The translations under genes and the position numbers were made by a program. The notes beneath the pieces are model-generated. The model was not told where the DNA came from. It was given only the letters and a program-made list of their open reading frames with translations, and did no database searches. 64,000 bases of DNA, from assembly GCF_900113905.1 (NCBI RefSeq), contig NZ_FORC01000005.1, forward strand, positions 1 to 64,000, written 5' to 3'. The number at the start of each line of letters is the position of its first letter. The first letter of the stretch is position 1. This DNA comes from Phytopseudomonas argentinensis. GTDB lineage: Bacteria > Pseudomonadota > Gammaproteobacteria > Pseudomonadales > Pseudomonadaceae. Shown here piece after piece: positions 1 to 8,625 of this stretch.

Positions 1-18
1 ACGAATTGCTTGATTCAG

Positions 19-30
19 TTGTTAAAGAAC
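19..30 (-). promoter_or_regulatory. rRNA BoxA antitermination site
   Basis: Minus strand GTTCTTTAACAA closely matches the BoxA core (TGCTCTTTAACAA in E. coli) that recruits NusB/NusE to rRNA transcripts. It lies downstream of all four promoters, as expected in an rRNA leader. The same motif also occurs in 16S-23S spacers, but the promoters upstream argue for the leader. Confidence 0.75.
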
Positions 31-65
31 GATTGGCTGGGTCTTTCGTCTCAACCGAGGCGCGC

Positions 66-93
66 ATCTTACAGCACCCTCATTTGCTGTCAA
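66..93 (-). promoter_or_regulatory. rrn promoter P4 (closest to 16S)
   Basis: Minus strand TTGACA (88-93), 16-base spacer, TAAGAT (66-71), then GCGCGCC. It is the last of the four promoters before the BoxA motif. Confidence 0.75.
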
Positions 94-174
94 GTTGTTT
101 TTGAAGAATTTTTTTCTTTCTTCTCAACACCTTGCAGCGCCCGACCAGATCATCTTCTCTCCAGCGGGAGGCGC

Positions 175-202
175 ATTCTACAGCGTTACAAACCGCTGTC
201 AA
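175..202 (-). promoter_or_regulatory. rrn promoter P3
   Basis: Minus strand TTGACA (197-202, consensus), 16-base spacer, TAGAAT (175-180), then GCGCCTCC. It lies about 106 bases downstream of P2. Confidence 0.82.
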
Positions 203-280
203 CACCCTCTTTACCGCCTTCGATCAAACCTGATCGAACCATCAACAGAACCACTCAAACCACCCTGTCGATGCCGGCGC

Positions 281-308
281 ATTCTACTCGAATTCGCCGT
301 CCGTGCAA
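281..308 (-). promoter_or_regulatory. rrn promoter P2
   Basis: Minus strand TTGCAC (303-308), 16-base spacer, TAGAAT (281-286), followed by GCGCC. It has the same spacer and GC-rich discriminator as the other promoters of the series, about 97 bases downstream of P1. Confidence 0.75.
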
Positions 309-377
309 CCTTTATTTTCGTCTAACTCGTTGATCTACAAGGAGTTTTCAGATCAGGCTGCGCCGGAAGTGGTGCGC

Positions 378-405
378 ATTATAGGCCCCCTGAAACTCAG
401 GTCAA
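378..405 (-). promoter_or_regulatory. rrn promoter P1 (most upstream)
   Basis: On the minus strand TTGACC (400-405) is followed after 16 bases by a perfect TATAAT (378-383). The bases after the -10 box are GCGCACC, a GC-rich discriminator typical of stringently controlled rRNA promoters. It lies directly beyond the tyrS stop codon. Confidence 0.85.
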
Positions 406-420
406 CCGTTTATTTACGGT

Positions 421-1620
421 TTATTCGGATTTCAGGGTAATACGTGCAAAAGCCTTCTTACCGGCCTGGAACACATGGGTCGTTCCCAGCTTGCATATAA
501 AGGAACGGTCGACGACCTGGCCATCGACACGCACACCACCAGAGCTCAGCAGGTCGCGAGCGACTGCGGAGTTCTTCACCAGCCCAGCCTTATTAAGGAG
601 TGCTGCGACCGGCATGTCTTCGGAGGCAGCCAGCTCGATCTCAGGCAAGTCCTCTGGAAGCTCGCCTTCCTTCATACGGTTCCCGGCAGAGCGGTGCGCG
701 GTGGCAGCGGCTTCGTCACCATGGAAACGCGCGACGATCTCTTCGGCCAGCTTGATCTTGATGTCACGTGGATTGGCCCCCGCCTCGACATCCCTCTTGA
801 ACTGCTCGATCTCTTCTATGGACCGGAAGCTGAGCAGCTCGAAGTAACGCCACATCAGCGCATCGGGCATGGACACCAGCTTGCTGTACATCACGCCCGG
901 CGCTTCCTGGATACCTATGTAGTTACCCAGGGACTTGGACATCTTCTTGACACCATCCAGCCCCTCGAGCAGTGGCATGGTGACGACACACTGCGACGGC
1001 TGGCCGTACGCACGCTGCAGCTCGCGCCCCATCAGCAGGTTGAATTTCTGATCGGTGCCGCCCAGCTCGACGTCGGCACGCAGCGCCACGGAGTCGTAGC
1101 CCTGCACGAGCGGGTACAGGAACTCATGGATGGCGATGGGCTGGTTGCCGGTGTAGCGCTTGTCGAAGTCGTCGCGCTCGAGCATGCGCGCCACCGTGTA
1201 CTGCGAAGCCAGCCGAATGAAGTCGGCCGGTGTCAGCTCGTTTATCCAGGTGGAGTTGAAGGCGACCTCGGTCTTGGCCGGGTCGAGGATCTTGAATACC
1301 TGAGCCTTGTAGGTCTCGGCATTCTCCAGTACCTGCTCCCGGGTCAGTGGCGGGCGCGTGGTGCTCTTGCCACTAGGATCGCCGATCATCCCCGTGAAGT
1401 CGCCGATCAGGAAGATCACTTGGTGCCCCAGTTCCTGGAATTGGCGCAGCTTGTTGATGAGTACGGTGTGCCCCAGATGCAGATCCGGCGCAGTCGGATC
1501 GAAGCCAGCCTTGATACGCAGCGGCTCACCGCGCTTGAGCTTCTCGATCAGCTCAGCTTCAACCAGGACTTCTTCCGCACCGCGCTTGATCAGCGCGAGC
1601 TGCTCTTCAACCGACTTCAT
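421..1620 (-). CDS. tyrS: Tyrosine-tRNA ligase
   Basis: Charges tRNA-Tyr with tyrosine in the cytoplasm. The 399-residue product has the class I signatures HLGH (residues 48-51) and KMSKS (near 230) and a C-terminal S4-like RNA-binding segment (near 335-395). It is the shorter bacterial TyrRS type (TyrZ-like) that I recall for Pseudomonas. The start is the internal Met beginning MKSVEEQLAL, because this matches the family N-terminus; an in-frame extension of 13 residues upstream is not typical. It is divergent from the M23 peptidase gene and ends right beside rRNA promoter P1, so it reads towards the rRNA operon. Confidence 0.97.
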   Translation of the reverse strand: MKSVEEQLALIKRGAEEVLVEAELIEKLKRGEPLRIKAGFDPTAPDLHLGHTVLINKLRQFQELGHQVIFLIGDFTGMIGDPSGKSTTRPPLTREQVLENAETYKAQVFKILDPAKTEVAFNSTWINELTPADFIRLASQYTVARMLERDDFDKRYTGNQPIAIHEFLYPLVQGYDSVALRADVELGGTDQKFNLLMGRELQRAYGQPSQCVVTMPLLEGLDGVKKMSKSLGNYIGIQEAPGVMYSKLVSMPDALMWRYFELLSFRSIEEIEQFKRDVEAGANPRDIKIKLAEEIVARFHGDEAAATAHRSAGNRMKEGELPEDLPEIELAASEDMPVAALLNKAGLVKNSAVARDLLSSGGVRVDGQVVDRSFICKLGTTHVFQAGKKAFARITLKSE

Positions 1621-1828
1621 AGGACTCACAGCCACCAGATTTAAAGGGGAACCAACCATACAAGATCACCAACAAATGACAAGTTTTGCCCAGCACCTTG
1701 GCGAACAGGCACCGGCCATCATCTGCGGGGTTGCCTCAAGGTAGATTTGGTTATATTTTATACAGTTACTGCATATTCATCAGTTTATTCTTTTTCCTCT
1801 TCATCTTTTCACTTCAAAAAGCAGCCCT

Positions 1829-3241
1829 ATGACCTCTACAACTAAAGCGCCGCCGCTCTATCCAAAGACCCACATCATTGCAGCAAGCGGCGTCGCCGCC
1901 CTCCTCAGCCTTGCCCTGCTGGTGTTTCCCTCCCGCGAAGTAGAAGCAAAGAAGACTTTCCTCAACCTGGACATGGACAACGGCGCCGAACAGGCCCAGC
2001 AGAATCTGCAGAGCAATCAGGACGCTGCCGCTCAGCAAGACGTCGACTCGCCGTTCGCGCAAATAGAAGGCAACGATGATTCGCAGAATGCCGAACTCGA
2101 CGCAGAGCCGGAAATCGCCGAGCAAGCGCCTGAGGATCCGCGTAACAAGACGGTCACCGTGGCCAATGGCGACACGCTCTCCACGGTGTTCAGCAAGGTG
2201 GGGCTGAGCTCCAACACCCTGCATGAAGTGATCAAAAGCAGCAAGGAAGCCAAGCAGCTCAGCCGCCTCAAGGTGGGCCAGGAACTGCAGTTCCAGCTCG
2301 GCGAAGATGGCCAGCTGGAGAGCCTGCACAGCCAGCTCAGCGACCTGGAAAGCATCAGCCTGAGCAAGACCGAAAGCGGTTATGACTTCAAGCGTGAGAT
2401 GGTCAAGCCGGATGTTCACGAGTCCTACGCCCACGGGGTGATCAACAGCTCGCTGTTCGTAGCCGCCAAACGTGCCGGCCTGTCCCACAACCTGACCATG
2501 GACCTGGCCAACATCTTCGGCTACGACATCGACTTCGCCATGGATATTCGTGAAGGCGACGAATTCGAAGTCATCTACCAGAACAAGAAAGTCGGCGACA
2601 AGTCGGTCGGCACCGGCAACATTCTTTCCGCCCGCTTCACCAACCGCGGCAAGACCTTTACAGCCGTGCGCTATACCGATAAGCAAGGCAACGTCAGCTA
2701 TTACGACGCCGACGGCAACAGCATGCGCAAGGCATTCATCCGTACCCCGGTGGATTTCGCCCGCATCAGCTCGCGCTTCTCCAATGGCCGCAAGCATCCG
2801 ATCCTCAACAAGATCCGCGCTCACAAGGGCGTCGACTATGCGGCGCCGCGCGGCACGCCGATCAAGGCAGCCGGCGATGGCAAGGTCATCCTGGCCGGCC
2901 GCAAGGGCGGCTACGGCAATACCATCGTGTTGCAACATGGCAGCCGCTACCGCACCCTCTATGCGCACATGCAGGGGTTCGCCAAGGGCGTACGCACCGG
3001 CGGCAGCGTCAAGCAGGGCCAGATCATCGGCTACATCGGCACCACCGGCCTGTCGACCGGCCCACACTTGCACTACGAGTTCCAGGTCAACGGCACCCAC
3101 GTCGACCCGCTGAGCCAGAAGCTGCCGATGTCCGATCCGATCGCGCGCCAGGAAAAGCAACGTTTCCTGCAGCAGAGCAAACCGTTGATGGCGCGCATGG
3201 ATCAGGAAAAAGCCACCATGCTCGCCCTCAACAAGCGCTGA
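1829..3241 (+). CDS. M23 family peptidoglycan endopeptidase with OapA/LysM-like domain
   Basis: Predicted periplasmic murein hydrolase of the MepM (YebA) type, cutting D,D crosslinks so that new wall can be inserted. The 470-residue protein has an N-terminal membrane anchor (about 12-32) and an OapA/LysM-like segment (about 108-150, starting TVANGDTLSTVF). The C-terminal M23 domain has the zinc ligands H332 and D336 (HKGVD) and the HLH pair H413/H415, so it should be active. It is followed after 4 bases by anmK, which handles anhydro-MurNAc from wall turnover, so the two are probably co-transcribed. It corresponds to PA0667 by position. Wall-hydrolase assignment is strong; exact crosslink specificity is inferred. 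Confidence 0.93.
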   Translation: MTSTTKAPPLYPKTHIIAASGVAALLSLALLVFPSREVEAKKTFLNLDMDNGAEQAQQNLQSNQDAAAQQDVDSPFAQIEGNDDSQNAELDAEPEIAEQAPEDPRNKTVTVANGDTLSTVFSKVGLSSNTLHEVIKSSKEAKQLSRLKVGQELQFQLGEDGQLESLHSQLSDLESISLSKTESGYDFKREMVKPDVHESYAHGVINSSLFVAAKRAGLSHNLTMDLANIFGYDIDFAMDIREGDEFEVIYQNKKVGDKSVGTGNILSARFTNRGKTFTAVRYTDKQGNVSYYDADGNSMRKAFIRTPVDFARISSRFSNGRKHPILNKIRAHKGVDYAAPRGTPIKAAGDGKVILAGRKGGYGNTIVLQHGSRYRTLYAHMQGFAKGVRTGGSVKQGQIIGYIGTTGLSTGPHLHYEFQVNGTHVDPLSQKLPMSDPIARQEKQRFLQQSKPLMARMDQEKATMLALNKR

Positions 3242-3245
3242 TCCC

Positions 3246-4334
3246 GTGCTCTATCTCGGAGTGATGTCCGGTACCAGTCTCGATGGGCTGGACATCGCCC
3301 TTGTCGAGCAAGGCGAGCGCACCCGACTGCTCGCCCATCACTACCAAGACCTTCCCGACGCGCTTCGCCAGCAGCTGCTCGATCTGTGCAGCTCTGGTGC
3401 GGACGAACTCGCTCGTGCAGCCCTTGCCGAAAAAGAGTGGGCTCGCCTGGTGGCCGAGGGCATCAACAGCCTGTTGCGCCAGCAGAACCTGCAGCCGGAT
3501 GCCATTCGCGCCATCGGCAGCCACGGCCAGACCATACGCCACGAACCCGCGCGCGGCTTTACCATCCAGATCGGCAACCCCGCCCTACTGGCCGAACTGA
3601 CCGGCATCACCGTGGTGGCCGACTTCCGGCGCCGCGACGTGGCCGCCGGCGGTCAGGGTGCGCCCCTGGTACCGGCCTTCCATGAGGCACTGTTCGCAAG
3701 CCCGGGCGCTGCCCGGGCGATTCTCAACGTGGGCGGTTTCAGTAACCTCAGCCTGCTGGAAGAGGGCAAGCCTGCGAAAGGCTTCGACTGCGGCCCGGGT
3801 AACGTGCTGATGGATGCGTGGATTCACCATCATCTCGACCATGCCTATGACCGGGATGGCGACTGGGCAGCCAGCGGAGTGGCGCAACCTGCGTTGCTCA
3901 AGGCGCTGTTGTTGGATCCCTTCTTCCAGACCACCGGGCCCAAGAGCACCGGGCGCGAGCTGTTCAACCTGCCCTGGCTGATGCAGCACCTGAGCACGCA
4001 GCCGGCCTATCAGCCGCAGGATGTACAGGCCACCCTGCTGGAGCTGACCGCCACCAGCATCGCCAGCTCATTGCAGCAGGCGCAACCAGCCTGCAGTCAG
4101 TTGCTGGTCTGCGGCGGCGGCGCGCACAACAAGGCGCTGCTGGCACGTTTGCAGGCGTTGCTGCCTGCTACCGAGGTGAGCAGCACCGATGATCACGGCG
4201 TGCCGGCCGACTGGGTCGAAGCCATGGCCTTTGCCTGGCTGGCTCACTGCTGTGTCAACGGCATTCCCGGCAACCGTCCCGAAGTGACCGGGGCGCGAGG
4301 CCTGCGGGTGCTTGGCGCCATCTACCCAGCCTGA
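3246..4334 (+). CDS. anmK: Anhydro-N-acetylmuramic acid kinase
   Basis: Phosphorylates 1,6-anhydro-MurNAc to MurNAc-6-phosphate, a cytoplasmic step of peptidoglycan recycling. The 362-residue length is normal. The ATP-binding signature MSGTSLDG is at the N-terminus (about 7-14), with GSHGQTIRHEP near 98 and FDCGPGNVLMD near 180, all typical of AnmK. The start is GTG at 3246, four bases after the M23 peptidase stop; no ATG further in would keep the first glycine loop. The gene is translationally close to the peptidase, and a bidirectional terminator follows. Confidence 0.96.
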   Translation: MLYLGVMSGTSLDGLDIALVEQGERTRLLAHHYQDLPDALRQQLLDLCSSGADELARAALAEKEWARLVAEGINSLLRQQNLQPDAIRAIGSHGQTIRHEPARGFTIQIGNPALLAELTGITVVADFRRRDVAAGGQGAPLVPAFHEALFASPGAARAILNVGGFSNLSLLEEGKPAKGFDCGPGNVLMDAWIHHHLDHAYDRDGDWAASGVAQPALLKALLLDPFFQTTGPKSTGRELFNLPWLMQHLSTQPAYQPQDVQATLLELTATSIASSLQQAQPACSQLLVCGGGAHNKALLARLQALLPATEVSSTDDHGVPADWVEAMAFAWLAHCCVNGIPGNRPEVTGARGLRVLGAIYPA

Positions 4335-4350
4335 GCCAACGCACAAACGA

Positions 4351-4377
4351 AAAACGCCGCGCAGTGCGCGGCGTTTT
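4351..4377. terminator. Bidirectional terminator between anmK and erpA
   Basis: A perfect 12-base inverted repeat (AAAACGCCGCGC, 3-base loop, reverse complement) ends in four T on either strand. It lies between the convergent anmK and erpA genes and can serve both. Confidence 0.9.
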
Positions 4378-4393
4378 CCGTGAACGGCAATAC

Positions 4394-4747
4394 TCAGATC
4401 GAGAACGACGAGCCGCAACCGCAAGTGGTGGTCGCGTTGGGGTTCTTGATCACGAAACGCGAGCCCTCGAGGCCTTCCTGATAGTCCACTTCCGCGCCGA
4501 CCAGATACTGAAAGCTCATCGGGTCGACGACCAGGCTGACGCCCTCGCGCTCGACGATGGTGTCGTCATCGGCGACTTCTTCATCGAAGGTGAAACCGTA
4601 CTGGAAGCCGGAGCAACCGCCTCCGGTGACGAACACGCGCAGCTTCAGGCGCGGATTGCCCTCTTCATCAACCAGGCTCTTAACCTTGCTGGCCGCACCC
4701 TGCGTGAACTGCATCGCTGCGGCGGGGGTGAAGGTTTCGACGCTCAT
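4394..4747 (-). CDS. erpA: Iron-sulfur cluster insertion protein ErpA
   Basis: A-type carrier that delivers Fe-S clusters to apo-proteins such as IspG. The 117-residue protein shows the three conserved cysteines of the family: one in GGGCSGFQYGF (about 47-57) and two in the C-terminal TTCGCGSSF. Length and ending are those of ErpA rather than IscA. It is transcribed on its own, leftwards, with the bactofilin gene upstream on the same strand about 77 bases away. Confidence 0.95.
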   Translation of the reverse strand: MSVETFTPAAAMQFTQGAASKVKSLVDEEGNPRLKLRVFVTGGGCSGFQYGFTFDEEVADDDTIVEREGVSLVVDPMSFQYLVGAEVDYQEGLEGSRFVIKNPNATTTCGCGSSFSI

Positions 4748-4823
4748 GTTCTATCTCCCGGCGCCAGGCGCCCATACTGCGTAATAGCGCTATATTATCC
4801 GCTTACCCTAGAAAAGCGGTCAA

Positions 4824-5234
4824 CTATTGCGCATCGTCAAGGCTCTCGGGTAGCTCCAACGGTCGGTCCTGCTCTCTGATCGGCCGTAAGCCACCCTCGA
4901 CCTGGGCGCCCATGGCCATTTCCATCAAGCCATAATAAAGATTGCCGCGCACCCGCGCCTTTGCCCCCAACTCGACGTGCTGACTGGCGTATACATCACC
5001 GATGATTTCGCCATCGATCACTACCTGGGGCGCACGCACCTCACCTTCAACCTGCCCTTCGGCACTGACCCGCACCAGGCCTTGTTCGGTGAGGATATCG
5101 CCGAGCACCTTGCCGTCGATCTGCACGGCGCCCTGAAACTCCAGATCGCCACGAAATACCGCACCTGCAGCGATCAAGCTGGTCTTGCCCGTGAAGCGCT
5201 GCATGTCTGCCTTGCCCTTGCCTTTATTCCACAT
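4824..5234 (-). CDS. Bactofilin family protein
   Basis: Bactofilins polymerise into nucleotide-free beta-helical filaments that scaffold cell-wall enzymes at the membrane. The 136-residue product has the repeating beta-helix pattern (hydrophobic-G-D/E-hydrophobic every 5-7 residues, about 22-115), for example GAVFRGDLEFQG and GQVEGEVRAPQV. A short basic N-terminus (MWNKGKGK) may touch the membrane. The start at 5234 was chosen over an upstream in-frame Met because it begins the conserved part; the longer frame runs into the neighbouring gene. It lies 13 bases after a membrane coiled-coil gene, probably as one operon. Confidence 0.9.
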   Translation of the reverse strand: MWNKGKGKADMQRFTGKTSLIAAGAVFRGDLEFQGAVQIDGKVLGDILTEQGLVRVSAEGQVEGEVRAPQVVIDGEIIGDVYASQHVELGAKARVRGNLYYGLMEMAMGAQVEGGLRPIREQDRPLELPESLDDAQ

Positions 5235-5247
5235 GGCGAGCCTTCCC

Positions 5248-5976
5248 CTATCCGTCAGTCCACTCGATTTGACGCTCGACGGCTTTTCCACCCTCGACAT
5301 CAGCCTTGATACGTATGCGTTTGGGCGCAAAGCCCTCGGGAATTCGCAGTTCACCCAAGCGTCCACCGTCGGGAATCGCCTGCAGATGCTTGAAGGCGAA
5401 GGGGATTGCCTTGTCGGTCGAGCCGTCAGGCAGATCGCCACTCAACTGGCTCAGCGGCAGGTTCTTCGCCTTACCGTTCAGGCTGCCCTCCAACTGCACG
5501 TTCAAACGCCCTTGCAGCGGCTTGTCGTCCTTGCCGATGCGGCTGAGCATGAGTTTGAAACGATAGAGACCCGGTGTTTCCGTCGCGTGGATATCGAAAC
5601 TGCGAATCAGCAGGCCGTTGACCTTGCTGTCCGGCGCCAGCACACCTTTGTAAAAGGCCAGCTCCTGTTGCTGCTTGAAGTTCTGCTCTTCCAGCAACTT
5701 GATGGTCTGACGACTTTGCTCGTTGGACTGCTGTGCCAACTGTTCGCCGCTGCTCAGTACGGCCATGCGCTGACGCAGCTCATCGAGTTCGCGGGCCTGC
5801 TCCTCAACCTGCCCCTGCATCGCTGTAAATGCCTGTGCCTGCCCCTGGTTGGCACGCGCCTGCCACCAGTTGCCAGCGTAGAAGGCCAGCGGCAGCGCGA
5901 TCAATAGCACCACCAGCGCAACCCGCAGGCGCCGCTCCTGGGCGCGGTTGCTGGGGCGAACCTCCCAACCTGTCAT
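5248..5976 (-). CDS. Single-pass membrane protein with coiled coil (probably DUF6776)
   Basis: Function unknown. The 242-residue protein has a short cytoplasmic N-terminus, one transmembrane helix (about 17-38), a coiled coil rich in Gln/Glu/Leu (about 45-110) and a C-terminal globular beta-rich domain, presumably periplasmic. I believe it matches the family called DUF6776 (PA0663), but this is from memory. The start at 5976 (MTGWEVRPSNR) keeps a conventional N-terminus before the helix. The bactofilin gene follows 13 bases on, so this protein may link the filament to the periplasm. In PAO1 argC lies upstream of this gene; here it does not. Confidence 0.75.
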   Translation of the reverse strand: MTGWEVRPSNRAQERRLRVALVVLLIALPLAFYAGNWWQARANQGQAQAFTAMQGQVEEQARELDELRQRMAVLSSGEQLAQQSNEQSRQTIKLLEEQNFKQQQELAFYKGVLAPDSKVNGLLIRSFDIHATETPGLYRFKLMLSRIGKDDKPLQGRLNVQLEGSLNGKAKNLPLSQLSGDLPDGSTDKAIPFAFKHLQAIPDGGRLGELRIPEGFAPKRIRIKADVEGGKAVERQIEWTDG

Positions 5977-6175
5977 CAGGGTCGATGCCCTGGCACACGG
6001 CAACCGCTGGAAGGCGGTGAAATCGCAAAGGTGGAAAAGCCGCGCATCGGATGCCTCTGAATCGTTCGACGAAGAACCGATGATAAGGCCCACCCCGCCT
6101 GCGGCCAACCGTCTTGATGACTATTGAGGGCATGGGCACTAGTATCGCAAGCCCCAACTCAGAAAAGGAACGGCA

Positions 6176-6601
6176 ATGCTTTATCTGTGGATCAAAGCCC
6201 TGCATATCGTCGCCATGGTCTGCTGGTTTGCCGGTCTGTTCTACCTGCCCCGGCTGTTCGTGTACCACGCCATGAGTGAAGATGCGCCAAGTCGCGAGCG
6301 CTTCAGCATCATGGAACGCAAGCTCTATCGGGGCATCATGACCCCGGCGATGATCGCCACGCTGGTACTGGGTGTGGGCCTACTGATGCTGGCCCCCGCC
6401 TGGATGAGCCAGGGCTGGATGCACGCCAAGCTGGCCCTGGTGATCCTGCTGGTCGGTTACCACCACATGTGCGGCGCGATGTACAAGCGCCTGGCCCGTG
6501 GCGAAAACAAACGCAGTCATGTGTTCTACCGCTGGTTCAACGAGGTGCCGGTGCTGATATTGATCGCCATCGTCATCCTGGTCGTGGTCAGGCCATTCTA
6601 G
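6176..6601 (+). CDS. hemJ: Protoporphyrinogen IX oxidase HemJ
   Basis: Inner-membrane enzyme that oxidises protoporphyrinogen IX to protoporphyrin IX in haem synthesis in bacteria lacking HemG/HemY. The 141-residue protein has four predicted membrane helices. It contains the conserved early histidine (KALHIVAMVCWFAGLFYLPR) and the KxxxxxxHH stretch near 86-96, which fit the family (formerly UPF0093). It is divergent from the DUF6776-like gene; the spacing to the next gene is about 140 bases. Confidence 0.93.
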   Translation: MLYLWIKALHIVAMVCWFAGLFYLPRLFVYHAMSEDAPSRERFSIMERKLYRGIMTPAMIATLVLGVGLLMLAPAWMSQGWMHAKLALVILLVGYHHMCGAMYKRLARGENKRSHVFYRWFNEVPVLILIAIVILVVVRPF

Positions 6602-6738
6602 GCACTCGGACCGCTCCCCCTCGTCAAGCTGAGAACCACCGCTCAACAGCGCTGCCGGCCAACCCTCGCCCCCTTGCCGAACGAACGGCCGCGGGGTAGG
6701 GTCGGCGACCACTTCCCTCCGTGCAGACAAGGACGCGC

Positions 6739-7728
6739 ATGAGCCAGCTCCGCTACAAGATCGTCTTCGATGGCAGCCTGATGCCCGACACCTCGCTGGA
6801 CGAGGTCAAGGCCAATCTGGCCAGCCTGTTCAAAAGCGATCGCGCACGCATCGACGCCCTGTTTGGCCGCGGCCCGGTGGCCATCAAGCGAGACCTGGAA
6901 GAAACCCAGGCCGAGCAGTACCTGAGCGCACTGCAACGTGCCGGCGCCCGCGTCCGCAAGGAACCGGACCTGGCCGCGGCGTTGAGTCTCGTGGAGACGG
7001 ATGAAGAAAAGGCCGCCAGGGCTGAGCCGACCGTACAACCGCAAACATCCATGAGCTGCCCGAAATGTGGTCATCAACAACTGACTGCGGCCGAATGCTC
7101 GGCCTGCGGGGTGATCATCGAGAAATACCTGGCCCGCCAGGCCGCGGCGCCGGAAAGTAGCCAACCGCCACAGACCGCGACGGCGTCTGTCCAGCAACAA
7201 ACCCCCTACTCGCCTCCCAGAGCGGATATCGATCCCCAGGCCGGCCAGGTTGGCGAGTTGAAGATCAACTCGTTCAAGGGTCGTATCGGCCGTATGCGCT
7301 ACCTGGCCTGGTCGCTCGCCTTGCTGTTCATCTTTGTCGCCATAATGGCCGGCATCTCGGCCATCACGATGGTGGCGGACACCCTTGGCAGCATCCTGAT
7401 GGTCGCCGCGGTGATCGGCATGCTGGTGATAAGCGCACAGATCGGCGTGCAGCGCCTGCATGACATGGGCTGCTCCGGCTGGTTGTGGCTGCTCAATGTG
7501 GTGCCGATCATCAGCAGTGTGTTCTGGATCGTCATGCTGGTGGTGCCGGGCCCTGCCGGCGGCAACCGCTACGGCCCGCCGCCGCCGCCCAACAGCCTCG
7601 CCGTCAACCTGGTGGCGGGGATCTTTCTGATCCTGCTGATCGGCGGCCTGCTGATGATGTTTCTTAGCGGCTTTGCCATGCTCGCCATCTTCGGCGGCCT
7701 GTTCGGGGAACTGTTGGGCAGCAGCTGA
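6739..7728 (+). CDS. DUF805 membrane protein with zinc ribbon
   Basis: Function unknown. The 329-residue protein has an N-terminal region (1-80, RYKIVFDGSLMPD) resembling a small alpha/beta module. A two-CxxC zinc ribbon follows (CPKCG near 106, CSACG near 119), then a Pro/Gln linker. The C-terminal DUF805 domain (about 180-310) begins with the characteristic GRIGRMRYLAW and has four membrane helices. The start is the ATG at 6739; a GTG 18 bases upstream is in frame but less likely. It is probably monocistronic. Confidence 0.85.
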   Translation: MSQLRYKIVFDGSLMPDTSLDEVKANLASLFKSDRARIDALFGRGPVAIKRDLEETQAEQYLSALQRAGARVRKEPDLAAALSLVETDEEKAARAEPTVQPQTSMSCPKCGHQQLTAAECSACGVIIEKYLARQAAAPESSQPPQTATASVQQQTPYSPPRADIDPQAGQVGELKINSFKGRIGRMRYLAWSLALLFIFVAIMAGISAITMVADTLGSILMVAAVIGMLVISAQIGVQRLHDMGCSGWLWLLNVVPIISSVFWIVMLVVPGPAGGNRYGPPPPPNSLAVNLVAGIFLILLIGGLLMMFLSGFAMLAIFGGLFGELLGSS

Positions 7729-7835
7729 TACGCCGCGCGCTGAGCATTTTATTTTCTTCGCCGGCGCTGCGGGTGCAGCGCCGACAGCCCAGTTGCGGAT
7801 AGGCTATACATCTGCGAAGTGCTCTGGAGAACCTC

Positions 7836-8624
7836 ATGTCACGTTATGCCCTGGTCACGGGTGCCTCCAGCGGCATCGGCCTCGCCCTGGCCGAAGCGCT
7901 GGCCCGTCGCGGGCGTAACCTGATCCTGGTAGCACGCAAGCGCGACGCGCTGGAAAGCATCGCTTACGAGCTGACCCAACGCTTTTCCGTGGACGTGCTG
8001 TTTCGTGTCTGCGACCTCAGCGAGCCCCTGCAGCTATCGGGGCTGTTGCACGAACTGGAGCAGAACGGCCAGGTCATCGAGCTGCTGGTGAACAATGCGG
8101 GGCTGGGCAGCGGCGGCGCGTTCGTGGCCCAGGACTGGCGCCGTGAGCAGCAGCTGCTGGAGGTCAATGTGCTGGCCCTGGCGCGGCTGTGCCATGCCAT
8201 CGGCACGGTCATGGCGGCGCGCGGGCACGGGCAGATTCTCAACATTGCGTCGATCGCCGCGTTCCAGCCCGGCCCCTGGATGAGCAGCTACTACGCCAGC
8301 AAGGCCTATGTGCTGCATTTCTCCGAAGGGCTGCGTGAAGAACTGCGCCCCCATGGCGTCAAGGTCTCGGTGCTCTGCCCCGGCCCGACCCATAGCGCCT
8401 TCTTTCGTAATGCGCAGCTCGATACCACGGCGCTTGAACGCGGCAAGCTGATGCTGAGCGCCGAAGAAGTGGCGCTGATCGCCGTGCGCGGCCTGGAGCG
8501 TAACCGCGCGATCATCGTGCCGGGCTGGCGCAACCGCCTGCTGACGATGGCGCCGCGGCTGTTTCCGCGCTGGCTGGTGCGACGGATCGCGGCGCGCATC
8601 AATCGCCGCTTTGGCCGCGCCTGA
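7836..8624 (+). CDS. Short-chain dehydrogenase/reductase
   Basis: Classical SDR oxidoreductase of unknown substrate. The 262-residue protein has the Rossmann motif TGASSGIG (about 7-14), the NNAG motif (about 87-90), and a catalytic Ser followed by YYASK (about 152-156). The C-terminus is basic and may associate with the membrane, as in YqjQ/DltE-like SDRs. It is convergent with the AAA ATPase gene, with one base between the two stop codons. Confidence 0.92.
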   Translation: MSRYALVTGASSGIGLALAEALARRGRNLILVARKRDALESIAYELTQRFSVDVLFRVCDLSEPLQLSGLLHELEQNGQVIELLVNNAGLGSGGAFVAQDWRREQQLLEVNVLALARLCHAIGTVMAARGHGQILNIASIAAFQPGPWMSSYYASKAYVLHFSEGLREELRPHGVKVSVLCPGPTHSAFFRNAQLDTTALERGKLMLSAEEVALIAVRGLERNRAIIVPGWRNRLLTMAPRLFPRWLVRRIAARINRRFGRA

Positions 8625-8625
8625 C

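Larger units (their letters stand above)
1..420 (-). promoter_or_regulatory. Upstream leader region of an rRNA operon (16S outside window)
   Basis: No protein gene is credible here. On the minus strand the stretch holds four strong sigma-70 promoters in series, followed near the window edge by an rRNA-type BoxA antitermination sequence. That is the arrangement of a Pseudomonas rrn leader, and tyrS next to an rRNA operon is also the order I remember in P. aeruginosa. The 16S gene should start to the left of position 1. Reading frames in this interval are short and unrelated to anything I recognise. Confidence 0.85.

Noticed and set aside
10..333. Open frames in the rRNA leader
   Set aside because: The region is explained by four promoters and BoxA; composition is not coding-like.
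475..1644. Long open frame antisense to tyrS (389 codons)
   Set aside because: Shadow of tyrS in GC-rich DNA; the protein resembles nothing and tyrS is certain.
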